A DNA stretch of 7,441 nt from Candidatus Atribacteria bacterium 1244-E10-H5-B2. Its GTDB lineage: Bacteria; Atribacterota; JS1; SB-45; 34-128. Below, in pieces: positions 1 through 6,633 of the stretch; position 1 is the first letter of the stretch; every line of letters starts with the position of its first letter. The translations under genes were made by a program, and so were the position numbers. The stretch spans positions 1-7,441 of the forward strand of contig NMQN01000824.1 in NCBI GenBank assembly GCA_003575245.1, written 5' to 3'. The notes below the pieces were generated by a model, which ran no database searches, was not told the DNA's origin, and worked only from the letters and a program-made list of their open reading frames with translations.

Positions 1-35
1 AATAATACTAACTATATAAAAGAGAGGAGAAAATA

Positions 36-1070
36 ATGCCTGAAGACTTACAGATTGGACGTTCTGTAGAATTAACTTATGAGTTGTTAAGAGGTGCAAT
101 AGATTTGCATGTGCATCCCGGTCCACATCTTAAGAGTTCACCGAGAAGAGTCGATCCAATTGATTGTGCTATCGAAGCAAGAGATGCTGGTATGCGTGCG
201 ATGGTTTATCTGGACTGTTTTGAGATGTCAAATGGTATTACATGGTTAGTTAACAGACATGTAGAAAACTTTACAGTATTTGGTGGACTTATCATGAATA
301 CTGTTTATGGTGGGATGAACCCACGAAGTGTTACGACTGCTCTTGAGTATGGCGATGGTGCTAAATATATACAATTTGGAAGTCACTCTACTTACTATCA
401 GGCATCAAAGGAAGGTCGGGTTGTAGATGGCCAGTTTAAATCCTTGGTGGAGTTATATCCCAAATTCAGAGATGAGGAACTAGGAAGAGCCATTTCTATT
501 CCTGTAGAGGGAGATCCGTCTCCAGAACTTGATGAAATACTAAAAACAGTCGCCGACCATAAAGGTGTCTATTTAGACACAGGCCATGTTTCGGTGCCAG
601 AGGCGCTTAGATTGTGTGAGCTAAAAGATCAGTATGGAATTGAGAATCTAATTATTTCCGGATCTGTTACAAAGATTGCCACTATGGACGAACTGAAAAA
701 AATGGTAAAGATGGGTGCCCTCGTTGAGCAATCGATGGCTGCATTTTCCGCAGCCCAGATGGTTCCTCTTACCCATTACTATGTAGAAAAAGAGTACGCA
801 TCCATTGATGAAGGGATGAAAGCACCTGAAACTGAAGGTATACGAGTTGTTGCGAAACAAATACGGGCATTAGGCGCAGAAAACATGATTATAGACACGG
901 ACTTTGGACGTTATTCATTGTCTTCACCTGTGGAAGGTCTGCGTCAGTTTATATCATTATTGTTAGATATGGGGATTTCAGAAGAAGAGGTTAGAACTAT
1001 GGTAAAAATCAACCCCGAGAGGGTTTTGGGTCTTAAGCCATTACCTTCTGAATCTTTTCCAATCCAATAA
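36..1070 (+). CDS. DUF6282 family amidohydrolase-like protein, copy A
   Basis: This 344-residue cytoplasmic protein (no signal peptide or membrane segment) resembles the DUF6282 family, which looks like the metal-dependent amidohydrolase TIM-barrel superfamily. The first strand ends in D23-L-H25-V-H27, the HxH metal-binding pattern of that superfamily. Other likely active-site positions are H31, H117 (GSHST), H184 (TGHVS) and D287/D289 (DTDFG), near where the superfamily has its last catalytic Asp. The closing INPERVLGL (325-333) is the usual amidohydrolase C-terminal helix motif. The ATG has a good ribosome site (aggag, 25-29, 6-nt spacer). It is clearly paralogous to the gene at 5036-6043, with blocks such as GGMNPR and HSTYYQA in common. 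A remnant isomerase follows 20 bp downstream, so it probably heads or sits within the transporter operon. The exact reaction is unknown; hydrolysis of a cyclic amide, lactone or similar compound is inference. The family name is from recognition, not a search. Confidence 0.8.
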   Translation: MPEDLQIGRSVELTYELLRGAIDLHVHPGPHLKSSPRRVDPIDCAIEARDAGMRAMVYLDCFEMSNGITWLVNRHVENFTVFGGLIMNTVYGGMNPRSVTTALEYGDGAKYIQFGSHSTYYQASKEGRVVDGQFKSLVELYPKFRDEELGRAISIPVEGDPSPELDEILKTVADHKGVYLDTGHVSVPEALRLCELKDQYGIENLIISGSVTKIATMDELKKMVKMGALVEQSMAAFSAAQMVPLTHYYVEKEYASIDEGMKAPETEGIRVVAKQIRALGAENMIIDTDFGRYSLSSPVEGLRQFISLLLDMGISEEEVRTMVKINPERVLGLKPLPSESFPIQ

Positions 1071-1090
1071 AAGAGAAGGAATAAAGAAAA

Positions 1091-1369
1091 ATGAAAATAG
1101 ATAAAGATAGACTTTCGATTTGCAGTATTTCTTTTATTAAATATGAACTAGAAAAAGCTTTTGAAATAATAGTTGATGCAGGTTTTAAAAAAGTTGATAT
1201 TTTGTAAAGGCATTCGCATTTTTCACTGTTTGAAGATGAGTGTGATCCAAAAAAATTATTAAAGGCTGCGAATAATAACGGAATAAAAATTGCCAATATC
1301 ACATATTATATTAGTAAAGGGACCGACGGTCGAACTGTAGCCAATCAAAGCAAAACTGATTTAATTTAA
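1091..1369 (+). pseudogene. Sugar phosphate isomerase/epimerase remnant, truncated with internal stop
   Basis: Reading from the ATG at 1091, which has a ribosome site (agaagga, 1074-1080), the frame gives a typical start of the sugar phosphate isomerase/epimerase (AP endonuclease 2-like TIM barrel) family: LSICSISF, then an ELEKAFEIIVDAGFKKVDIL helix-strand unit. A TAA at 1205-1207 (codon 39) interrupts it, and the same frame resumes with RHSHFSLFEDECDPKKLLKA and GIKIANITYY, which fits the next helix and strand. The frame ends at 1369 after 92 codons, whereas family members have roughly 270-300 residues. Both a nonsense mutation and loss of about two thirds of the gene are therefore visible. 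It lies between DUF6282 copy A and the transporter, so the functional ancestor was probably part of the same catabolic operon. Family assignment is by motif recognition and is moderately secure; no function should be assumed for the remnant. Confidence 0.7.
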
Positions 1370-1377
1370 GGAGGTGA
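1367..1377 (+). promoter_or_regulatory. Orphan perfect Shine-Dalgarno sequence
   Basis: TAAGGAGGTGA matches the full 11-nt complement of the 16S rRNA 3' tail, and its first three bases are the stop codon of the isomerase remnant. No ATG, GTG or TTG lies at the usual 5-10 nt spacing. The GTG inside the motif would open only a five-codon frame, and the ATG at 1407 is about 30 nt away. It probably marks a deletion junction or the leader of a lost gene. Confidence 0.5.
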
Positions 1378-1474
1378 AAGCCGGCGCATAGCATTTTATT
1401 AACCCGATGGGCAGAGTGTCACCGGTCTGTTCATTGAGGTTTCCATTAAATACCGATGGCAAAAATTATATTTT

Positions 1475-1480
1475 AGGAGG
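1475..1480 (+). promoter_or_regulatory. Ribosome binding site deciding the tctC start
   Basis: AGGAGG lies 7 nt before the ATG at 1488. It favours this start over the in-frame ATG at 1407, which has no ribosome site and would put 27 hydrophilic residues in front of a good signal peptide. Confidence 0.85.
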
Positions 1481-1487
1481 TATTGTT

Positions 1488-2465
1488 ATGAGAATTATGA
1501 GAAGAAGACTCAGCTTTGTGATGTTTTTAGTGGTAATTTTATTGTTGGCATTTGTTTCAGTCTCCTCTTTTGCCGCAGAATACCCGAAGGAGAAGGTTAT
1601 TCGTATCTTTATACCTTACGGTGCAGGAGGGGGATCGGATATTTCTGGAAGGATGCTTGCAAGTGCAGCACAGCCATTAATAGACCAGCGAATCGACGTA
1701 ATATCTATGCCTGGAGCTGGTGGACAGGAAGCGATTAATTTTGTGATGAATCAACCACAGGATGGTTATACCTTCCTCCAAACTGACTATGGGCCTCTTA
1801 TTACCACTGCTTTGACAGAAAAAGTGGGCTATGACCTTTCTGACTGGAAACCCATTTTCCAGATAACGGAAGTTGTTCCTACATTCTTTGTAAAAGCAGA
1901 TAGCTCCATCAAGGATATTAATGATTGGATTGCTAAAGCAAAGGCTAATCCTAATGTATTTTCAGTTGGTCATGGTAGATATCTCAGCGTACCACATCTT
2001 CCTCTTATCATGTTTGAAAAACTTACTGGTATTGAGAATAAACATGTTCCTACCACTGGAGGATCTGAAGCTTTGGCTTTTGTTCTTGGTGGTCATGTTG
2101 ATATTGGTGCATCTGTACCTAGTACTATTGGAGCGACTGTTAAAGCTGGGCTGACCAGAGCTTTGGCAGTATGTTCGGAAGAAAGGGTCCCATCCCTACC
2201 TGATACACCCACTATGAAAGAACTCGGATATGATGTCGTCCTTCCTGCATGGTATACCATATTTGTATATAAAGATGTACCGGAAGACAGAATCGAGTTT
2301 ATCCAGAATAAGTTTATTGAAGCTCTGAATACCAAGTCAGCGCAATCCATGGCTAAAAAGTTAAACATTCGTCTTACTCCTATCGGAGCCGAAAAATCTC
2401 AGGTAATTTATAATACAACAATAGAAAACCTCAAAACTCTTCTTTCTGATATAATGAAGAAATAG
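1488..2465 (+). CDS. tctC: Tripartite tricarboxylate transporter substrate-binding protein (TctC/Bug family)
   Basis: This is the extracytoplasmic binding protein of a TTT transporter; it captures a carboxylated solute and delivers it to the TctA/TctB membrane complex. From the ATG at 1488 it has 325 residues, the normal size. Residues 1-30 are a Sec signal peptide: basic MRIMRRR, a hydrophobic core at about 9-22, then SSFAA before EYPKEK. There is no lipobox cysteine, so it should be free in a periplasm rather than a lipoprotein. Bug-family hallmarks are GAGGGSD (45-51) and PGAGG (75-79) lining the ligand site, DGYT (92-95), GGHVDIGASVPST (201-213) and ERVPSLPDTPTMKELGYDV (232-250). A strong hairpin follows the stop codon before tctA, which usually leaves the binding protein transcript in excess. 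The ligand cannot be predicted from sequence; Bug proteins bind many mono-, di- and tricarboxylates and some other compounds. Confidence 0.93.
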   Translation: MRIMRRRLSFVMFLVVILLLAFVSVSSFAAEYPKEKVIRIFIPYGAGGGSDISGRMLASAAQPLIDQRIDVISMPGAGGQEAINFVMNQPQDGYTFLQTDYGPLITTALTEKVGYDLSDWKPIFQITEVVPTFFVKADSSIKDINDWIAKAKANPNVFSVGHGRYLSVPHLPLIMFEKLTGIENKHVPTTGGSEALAFVLGGHVDIGASVPSTIGATVKAGLTRALAVCSEERVPSLPDTPTMKELGYDVVLPAWYTIFVYKDVPEDRIEFIQNKFIEALNTKSAQSMAKKLNIRLTPIGAEKSQVIYNTTIENLKTLLSDIMKK

Positions 2466-2477
2466 GTTTGGTCTTGC

Positions 2478-2509
2478 ACGCACAGGTCATAAAATGACCT
2501 GTGCGTTTT
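2478..2509 (+). terminator. Intergenic hairpin / partial terminator between tctC and tctA
   Basis: CGCACAGGTCAT (2479-2490) pairs perfectly with ATGACCTGTGCG (2494-2505) around an AAA loop, extended by one A-T pair, and is followed by TTTT (2506-2509). The stem is strong but the T run is short, so partial termination or protection of the upstream mRNA 3' end is likely. Either would give more binding protein than membrane protein, as is common in binding-protein-dependent transporters. Confidence 0.8.
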
Positions 2510-2543
2510 AACTTAAGCAAAGGGAAAGAGAGGTTTTTTTCAG

Positions 2544-4052
2544 ATGGATTTTGTATTTTCTGTTTTACAAGGAGCATTTGTGCCAGAAGTTATTATATTT
2601 GCTATGGTCGGAGTTTTCCTTGGAGTTACTGTTGGAGCTATCCCTGGCCTCAGCGGAGATATGGCAATAGCTCTACTGCTCCCATTTGTGTATAAACTGA
2701 ATCCTGTCCCGGCTTTAGGGATGTTGATCGGTATCTATAAAGGCAGCATGTTTGGTGGTGCAATTTCTGCCATTTCATTTGGTGTCCCAGGAACACCTGC
2801 CGCAGTGGTTACAATGGAAGACGGGTATCCTGCTAAAAAGAATGGCTATCCTAAAAAAGCTATGCTTACTGCTCTTTATTCTTCGGTAACAGGGGATTTT
2901 TTTAGTACCTTGATCCTTATTTTTCTGGCCCTTCCCTTGGCGAGCGTATCCTTGAAATTTGGTCCGGTGGAATTTTTTGCCCTTTATGTATTTGCCATGA
3001 TGATGATAGCCCTTCTCGTTCAGGGTGGAATGAAGAAGGGCCTTGTGGCAGCGGGTATTGGACTTTTCATAGGATGTATAGGTATGGACCCAGTAATTGG
3101 AACGACACGCCTTATTTTTGGGATTAGTCGATTAAGGGGTGGAATACCACTGATACCCCTCTTGGTAGGTGTTTTCGCTGTTTCCGAGTTAATGATACAG
3201 TTTGCAAAAGAATGGTACCGTAGTAGATTAAAGAAAATTAAAGAATTATCTAGACTGTCTAAAGAAAGTGGTTATGATCCATCCAAGGATATAATGAGCT
3301 TTAAGGTATACCTATCAACTTTAAAGGCAACTATGATAGGTTCTGCTATGGGAACTTTTATAGGTGCCCTTCCAGGGGCGGGGTCTTCTTTGGCGGCTTA
3401 TGTGAGTTATGGAGCGGCAAAGCGAGCTTCTTCCCATCCAGAGCAATTTGGCAAAGGAATTCTTGAAGGTGTAGCGGCTCCAGAAGCAGGTAATAGTGCA
3501 ACCTGTGGGGCTTCTATGATTCCCCTTCTTACATTTGGTATACCTGGTAGTGCTACTGCTGCCTTGATAGGAGCAGCACTTATAATGCAGGGTATTAACC
3601 CAGGACCATTAGTGTTCCAAGAAAATACACTTATAATGTTTACCCTCTTTGTGGTCATTTTTTATGCAAGCGTAATGAATCTGGGTTTTGGTTATGCTTT
3701 GATTCCTCTTTATGCTAAAATTTCCATGGTAAAGCCTAGGTTCCTTTTTCCTTCAGTATTTATTTTCGCTCTTATTGGAACATACGCTTCCAGGAATTCT
3801 ATCACTGATGTCTGGATTCTTCTTATAGCCGGGTTACTGGGTGCACTTTTAAGGAAGGGTAGATTCCCCCTTGGACCCTTGGTTTTAGCTTTTATTATTG
3901 GACCAGGTGCTGAAAAGGCTCTTCGCCAAGCTCTTTTGATAGGGGGAGGGGAATGGAGTGTTCTTCTTAAAAGTCCCATAGCAATAGGTTTTTACGCCAT
4001 AAGTGTTGTGAGCATAATTCTCCTTACCAAGTTTCAGAAAAAATTAGCTTAG
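2544..4052 (+). CDS. tctA: Tripartite tricarboxylate transporter large membrane subunit TctA
   Basis: This 502-residue polytopic inner-membrane protein is the main translocation subunit of a TTT secondary transporter, working with TctB and the TctC binding protein. Length and motifs fit the family well. The first half has GAIPGLSG (31-38), GIYKGSMFGGAISAISFGVP (63-82) running into GTPAAVVT, DGYP (93-96), FGPVEFF (139-145), GMDPVIGTTRLIFG (180-193) and GIPLIPLLVGVFAVSEL (200-216). The second half repeats the pattern with GALPGAGSSLAA (274-285), APEAGNSAT (312-320), FGIPGSATAALIGA (331-344) and GINPGPL (350-356), the internal repeat expected of TctA. A charged loop at about 222-250 separates the halves. 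The ATG at 2544 has a modest ribosome site (gagagg, 2528-2533, 10-nt spacer) downstream of the tctC hairpin. TctB follows 36 bp later. Gene order is C-A-B rather than the classical C-B-A. Confidence 0.95.
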   Translation: MDFVFSVLQGAFVPEVIIFAMVGVFLGVTVGAIPGLSGDMAIALLLPFVYKLNPVPALGMLIGIYKGSMFGGAISAISFGVPGTPAAVVTMEDGYPAKKNGYPKKAMLTALYSSVTGDFFSTLILIFLALPLASVSLKFGPVEFFALYVFAMMMIALLVQGGMKKGLVAAGIGLFIGCIGMDPVIGTTRLIFGISRLRGGIPLIPLLVGVFAVSELMIQFAKEWYRSRLKKIKELSRLSKESGYDPSKDIMSFKVYLSTLKATMIGSAMGTFIGALPGAGSSLAAYVSYGAAKRASSHPEQFGKGILEGVAAPEAGNSATCGASMIPLLTFGIPGSATAALIGAALIMQGINPGPLVFQENTLIMFTLFVVIFYASVMNLGFGYALIPLYAKISMVKPRFLFPSVFIFALIGTYASRNSITDVWILLIAGLLGALLRKGRFPLGPLVLAFIIGPGAEKALRQALLIGGGEWSVLLKSPIAIGFYAISVVSIILLTKFQKKLA

Positions 4053-4088
4053 TTAAAATTAAAAATGAGAAAGGAAGAAGCTTCATAG

Positions 4089-4550
4089 ATGAAACGATTT
4101 TCTCTTAATTATGATCTGTTTCTGTCAGGTTTTATTACATTTATTGGGCTTGCTGGGCTAGTTTATCTCCACTTTGAAGAATTGAGTATGGGAGCTGGGA
4201 TAGGTGCAAAACTTTTCCCCCAGCTTTCCCTTTTGATAATGTTCATTTTTGGAGTATTAATGGTGGTTGATGCACTAGGTGTAAAACATGCAGTGGCGTA
4301 TCCTGAGATAAATATTTTATCTATCGCTCTTTTTGTGACGCTATCGATATTGTATGTACTATTTTTAACCAGAATAGGAATAATAACAGCCACGTTCTTG
4401 TTCCTTCTTGTTTCTTTTAGTATCCTTGCACCTGAAGGGAAAGCAAGCTTGAAGAGCAGTATAATTTACTCAGCTTTTTTAACATTCTTTATATGGATTA
4501 TTTTTGTAAGAATAATAGGCATTATTCTACCTCAAGGCCTATTGATATAG
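4089..4550 (+). CDS. tctB: Tripartite tricarboxylate transporter small membrane subunit TctB
   Basis: This 153-residue membrane protein fits TctB, the small, poorly conserved subunit of TTT transporters. Hydrophobic segments lie at about 9-27, 42-63, 75-93, 97-113 and 122-147, consistent with the usual four or five membrane spans. The short GAGIGAKLFPQL segment (35-46) matches the family's characteristic G-x-FP signature before the second span. It starts 36 bp after tctA; the best ribosome site is aagga at 4071-4075, about 13 nt from the ATG, rather far and perhaps weak. The assignment rests on size, topology, the FP signature and position next to tctA, because TctB sequences diverge strongly. 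No terminator with a T run follows, so transcription may run on into the DUF3830 remnant. Confidence 0.88.
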   Translation: MKRFSLNYDLFLSGFITFIGLAGLVYLHFEELSMGAGIGAKLFPQLSLLIMFIFGVLMVVDALGVKHAVAYPEINILSIALFVTLSILYVLFLTRIGIITATFLFLLVSFSILAPEGKASLKSSIIYSAFLTFFIWIIFVRIIGIILPQGLLI

Positions 4551-4575
4551 AAAACATAGGTTTTAATAAAAAATT

Positions 4576-4824
4576 ATGAGAAAGGTTAGATTGACTTCTG
4601 TTAAAGAAAAAGTATCTGTTACTACGTTACTCCTGTATGACATGGTTCCCAAAATATGTGGATGTATCTGAGGCCTGCTTGAACAATCTATCGAAAATAT
4701 GGGTATTCATGTTATGTGGACAGGAAGAGAAGTTTCTTTTCCAATAAATGCAGATTTTTTCCTGGTAATGAAGAGTAAAAAAACCACAGAAAACCAGTTT
4801 GAAAAAAAGAAATTTTTAGTTTAA
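4576..4824 (+). pseudogene. DUF3830 family pseudogene 1, truncated, TGA at a Trp position
   Basis: From the ATG at 4576 the frame reads as a DUF3830-type protein (cyclophilin-like fold, unknown function): RKVRLTSVKEKVSVTTLLL, YDMVPKICGCI, stop, GLLEQSIENMGIHVMWTGRE, VSFPI, ending TTENQ. The TGA at 4669-4671 (codon 32) falls where the second copy at 6085-6558 has Trp (KLLWDTVE), so it most simply arose from TGG. After TTENQ the similarity is lost, and the frame ends at 4824 after 82 codons against roughly 150 in the family. The C-terminal half is deleted or replaced. It sits 25 bp after tctB with no good ribosome site. The two copies in this window support each other: IHVMWTGREVSFPI aligns with IHAMFTDRELSFPI. 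Family naming is from recognised motifs. Confidence 0.7.
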
Positions 4825-5035
4825 TATATCTTTTAAACGCATAAGTTGTTATTACAGAATCTGTAACGATTGATTATGAGGCTACTAAAAAATTGTGCAA
4901 TTTATTATAAGGCCTCCAATTGTTAAAAATTTTAAAAAGAGGATGGAAGAATAACAAGATTATAAATAATTTGGTTGAAAAAAATTATCAAATTATAAAT
5001 CTGAAAAAATAGATACAAAGGAGTGGAATTTTAAA
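4825..5035 (+). promoter_or_regulatory. Intergenic region upstream of DUF6282 copy B, with palindromes and possible promoter
   Basis: This very AT-rich gap lies between the DUF3830 remnant and DUF6282 copy B. It contains a near-perfect palindrome TTACAGAATCTGTAA (4852-4866, 7-bp arms) and a second inverted repeat AAATTGTGCAATTT (4890-4903, 6-bp arms). A weak promoter can be drawn from TTGGTT (4971-4976) and TATAAA (4994-4999) with a 17-nt spacer. A ribosome site aaggag (5018-5023) lies 12 nt before the ATG at 5036. No coding frame is convincing. Copy B may thus be transcribed and regulated separately from the transporter. Confidence 0.35.
4852..4866. promoter_or_regulatory. Candidate operator palindrome
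   Basis: TTACAGAATCTGTAA has 7-bp arms (TTACAGA / TCTGTAA) around a single central base. Size and symmetry suit a dimeric repressor such as a GntR- or MarR-type protein, but no regulator gene is present in the window and no second copy of the site was noticed. Confidence 0.35.
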
Positions 5036-6043
5036 ATGGATAATAAAAGCGTGAAATTTCCTCGTTCACGTAAAAAAAGTGAAGAATTATTAAAGGGGAC
5101 AATTGACATACATGTCCATGCCTGTCCCCATCTTGTAAGTAGTCCAAGGAGCATTGATCCTGTAGAGGCAGCTATTGAAGCAAAGGAAGCAGGTATGAGG
5201 GGTATTGTTTACATGGATGTTTTTAATATGTCTGTGGGAACATCATGGATAGTTAATCAAGTTGTTGAAGGATTTACTACGTATGGTGGGATTATATTAA
5301 ATACTGTTTTTGGAGGTATGAATCCAAGGGCGGTTAAAACGGCTGTATACTATGGATCAGGAGCACGCTATGTTAGTTTTGGAGCACATTCTACTTATTA
5401 CCAGGCTTACAAGGAAGGGCGCTATGAAGATGGAAAGTGGATTACCCTGAGGAAAAAGTATCCCAAATTTGTAGAAGAAGAATTGAGTCGTTGCATAAGA
5501 ATTCCTCAGGGCAAACCAGGGCATGATCTTACTGAAATACTAGAAATTATCGCTGCTAACCCACAAATTTATCTTGTTACAGGACATGTTTCCAATGAAG
5601 AAGCATCTAGAATAATTGAATTAAGTAAAGAATTTGGAATTAAAAAAGTAGTTGTATCCAATGCCGTTATAGAAAACATGTCTGATGCTGAAATAGAAAA
5701 AGTTGTAGCTTCCGGTGCGTTCGTGGAACGCTTACTGGCTGCTCATACACATACTACTACAATTCCCAAGACTCACTATTATATTGAAGAAGAATATAGG
5801 GCAATGGACGAAGGCCTTAAAGGGATAACTAGTACGGGTGTTGCGGGAGTAGCTGAACAAATCAGGAAATTTGGGTCAGAATACTTTATTATCGGAACAG
5901 ATTTTGGAGTATATACGTTGCCAACACCATTAGAAGGTATGCGTGAATTTATTGCTTGTCTGCTTGATATGGGATTAAGTGAAAAAGAGATACGTACGGT
6001 AAGCAGTACAAATCCCGGAAGACTCCTTGGACTTAATGATTAA
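5036..6043 (+). CDS. DUF6282 family amidohydrolase-like protein, copy B
   Basis: This 335-residue cytoplasmic protein is a paralogue of the product of 36-1070, roughly half identical by eye and collinear over nearly all its length. It keeps the probable metal site H26-V-H28, H32, H118 (GAHST), H184 (TGHVS), D289 (TDFG) and the closing TNPGRLLGL motif. Differences cluster around the expected active site. Copy B has C30 beside the HxH where copy A has glycine, V181 where copy A has D181 just before TGH, and AAHTHTTT (235-242) where copy A has AAFSAAQM. These suggest a different substrate or metal arrangement. The ATG at 5036 has aaggag 12 nt upstream. The gene follows a gap with possible operator and promoter and is itself followed 41 bp later by a broken DUF3830 gene. 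Exact reaction unknown; metal-dependent hydrolysis is inference from the superfamily. Confidence 0.8.
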   Translation: MDNKSVKFPRSRKKSEELLKGTIDIHVHACPHLVSSPRSIDPVEAAIEAKEAGMRGIVYMDVFNMSVGTSWIVNQVVEGFTTYGGIILNTVFGGMNPRAVKTAVYYGSGARYVSFGAHSTYYQAYKEGRYEDGKWITLRKKYPKFVEEELSRCIRIPQGKPGHDLTEILEIIAANPQIYLVTGHVSNEEASRIIELSKEFGIKKVVVSNAVIENMSDAEIEKVVASGAFVERLLAAHTHTTTIPKTHYYIEEEYRAMDEGLKGITSTGVAGVAEQIRKFGSEYFIIGTDFGVYTLPTPLEGMREFIACLLDMGLSEKEIRTVSSTNPGRLLGLND

Positions 6044-6084
6044 ACCCGTTACAAAAGATAAATAATTTGCAGGGCGGAACAAAG

Positions 6085-6558
6085 TTGAAAAAAATAAAGA
6101 TTACTTTTCTAAAAGAAAATATTTAGGCAGTAGCCATTCTACTCGAGGATAAGGCTCCTCAAACATGCAAATTGCTTTGGGATACTGTAGAAACCCCCTT
6201 GGAAAACTATGCAATCCATGCAATGTTTACCGACAGAGAATTGTCCTTTCCAATTTCATATTAGAAGTTGGATAATGAAAAAGCGTTAAATATAACCCCA
6301 GAGAATTAGATAGTATTTCCAGTGCCGGGTGACCTTATCTGGAATGCCTACTATCCATATTAATGGCAGGGAGTTCCACGCCCGGTTTATGATTTCGGAA
6401 TTTTTTATGGAAGAGATATTCGTATCTTTCTTACTATGGGCTGGAGGCTAAGTAACTATTTTGGATCCATCGTGGAGAATTTTCAAGAATTCGCTGAAAT
6501 TTGTGACAACTGTCAGAGCGAAGGAAAAAAGTTAATGAAAATTGAAAGAGTAGAATAA
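6085..6558 (+). pseudogene. DUF3830 family pseudogene 2, full length with four in-frame stops
   Basis: One continuous frame of 157 codons from a TTG at 6085 reads as a complete DUF3830-like protein: LKKIKITFLKENI at the start, AVAILLEDKAPQTCKLLWDT, IHAMFTDRELSFPI, IVFPVPGDLIWNAYY, RPVYDFGIFYGRDIRIF, and the closing NYFGSIVENFQEFAEICDN and KKLMKIERVE. It is broken by TAG at 6124, 6262 and 6307 and TAA at 6361, yet no frameshift is seen. At the 6307 TAG (PEN-stop-IVFP) the other copy has CAG (TENQF, 4795-4797), so this stop fits a CAG to TAG change. Length matches the family's roughly 150 residues. It lies 41 bp after DUF6282 copy B, consistent with a former DUF6282-DUF3830 pair. DUF3830 proteins have a cyclophilin-like fold and unknown function. 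Readthrough is possible but unlikely, since both TAG and TAA occur. Confidence 0.75.
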
Positions 6559-6633
6559 CCTTGAGTGAGTACATAATTGCTACGAACATCCGTTATATGG
6601 TTTTTAAAAAAAATATAAATATAATCCCAAATA

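Noticed and set aside
1374..1391. GTG-started mini-frame (five codons) behind the strong Shine-Dalgarno
   Set aside because: The GTG is part of the Shine-Dalgarno itself, so spacing is impossible, and the frame is too short.
1407..1487. Upstream in-frame ATG at 1407 as the start of tctC
   Set aside because: It has no ribosome site at proper spacing and adds 27 non-signal residues. The ATG at 1488 has AGGAGG and opens directly on a signal peptide.
3407..3979. Minus-strand open frames within tctA
   Set aside because: They oppose a well-conserved membrane protein gene, lack ribosome sites and resemble no known protein; they are frame shadows.
4514..4543. Inverted repeat AATAGGC/GCCTATT as a terminator after tctB
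   Set aside because: It lies inside the tctB coding end, has a 16-nt loop and no T run.
6085..6558. Pyrrolysine or suppressed TAG as an explanation of the in-frame stops
   Set aside because: A TAA also interrupts the frame, and the sister copy has TGA at a Trp and CAG at one of the TAG sites. Nonsense mutation is simpler.
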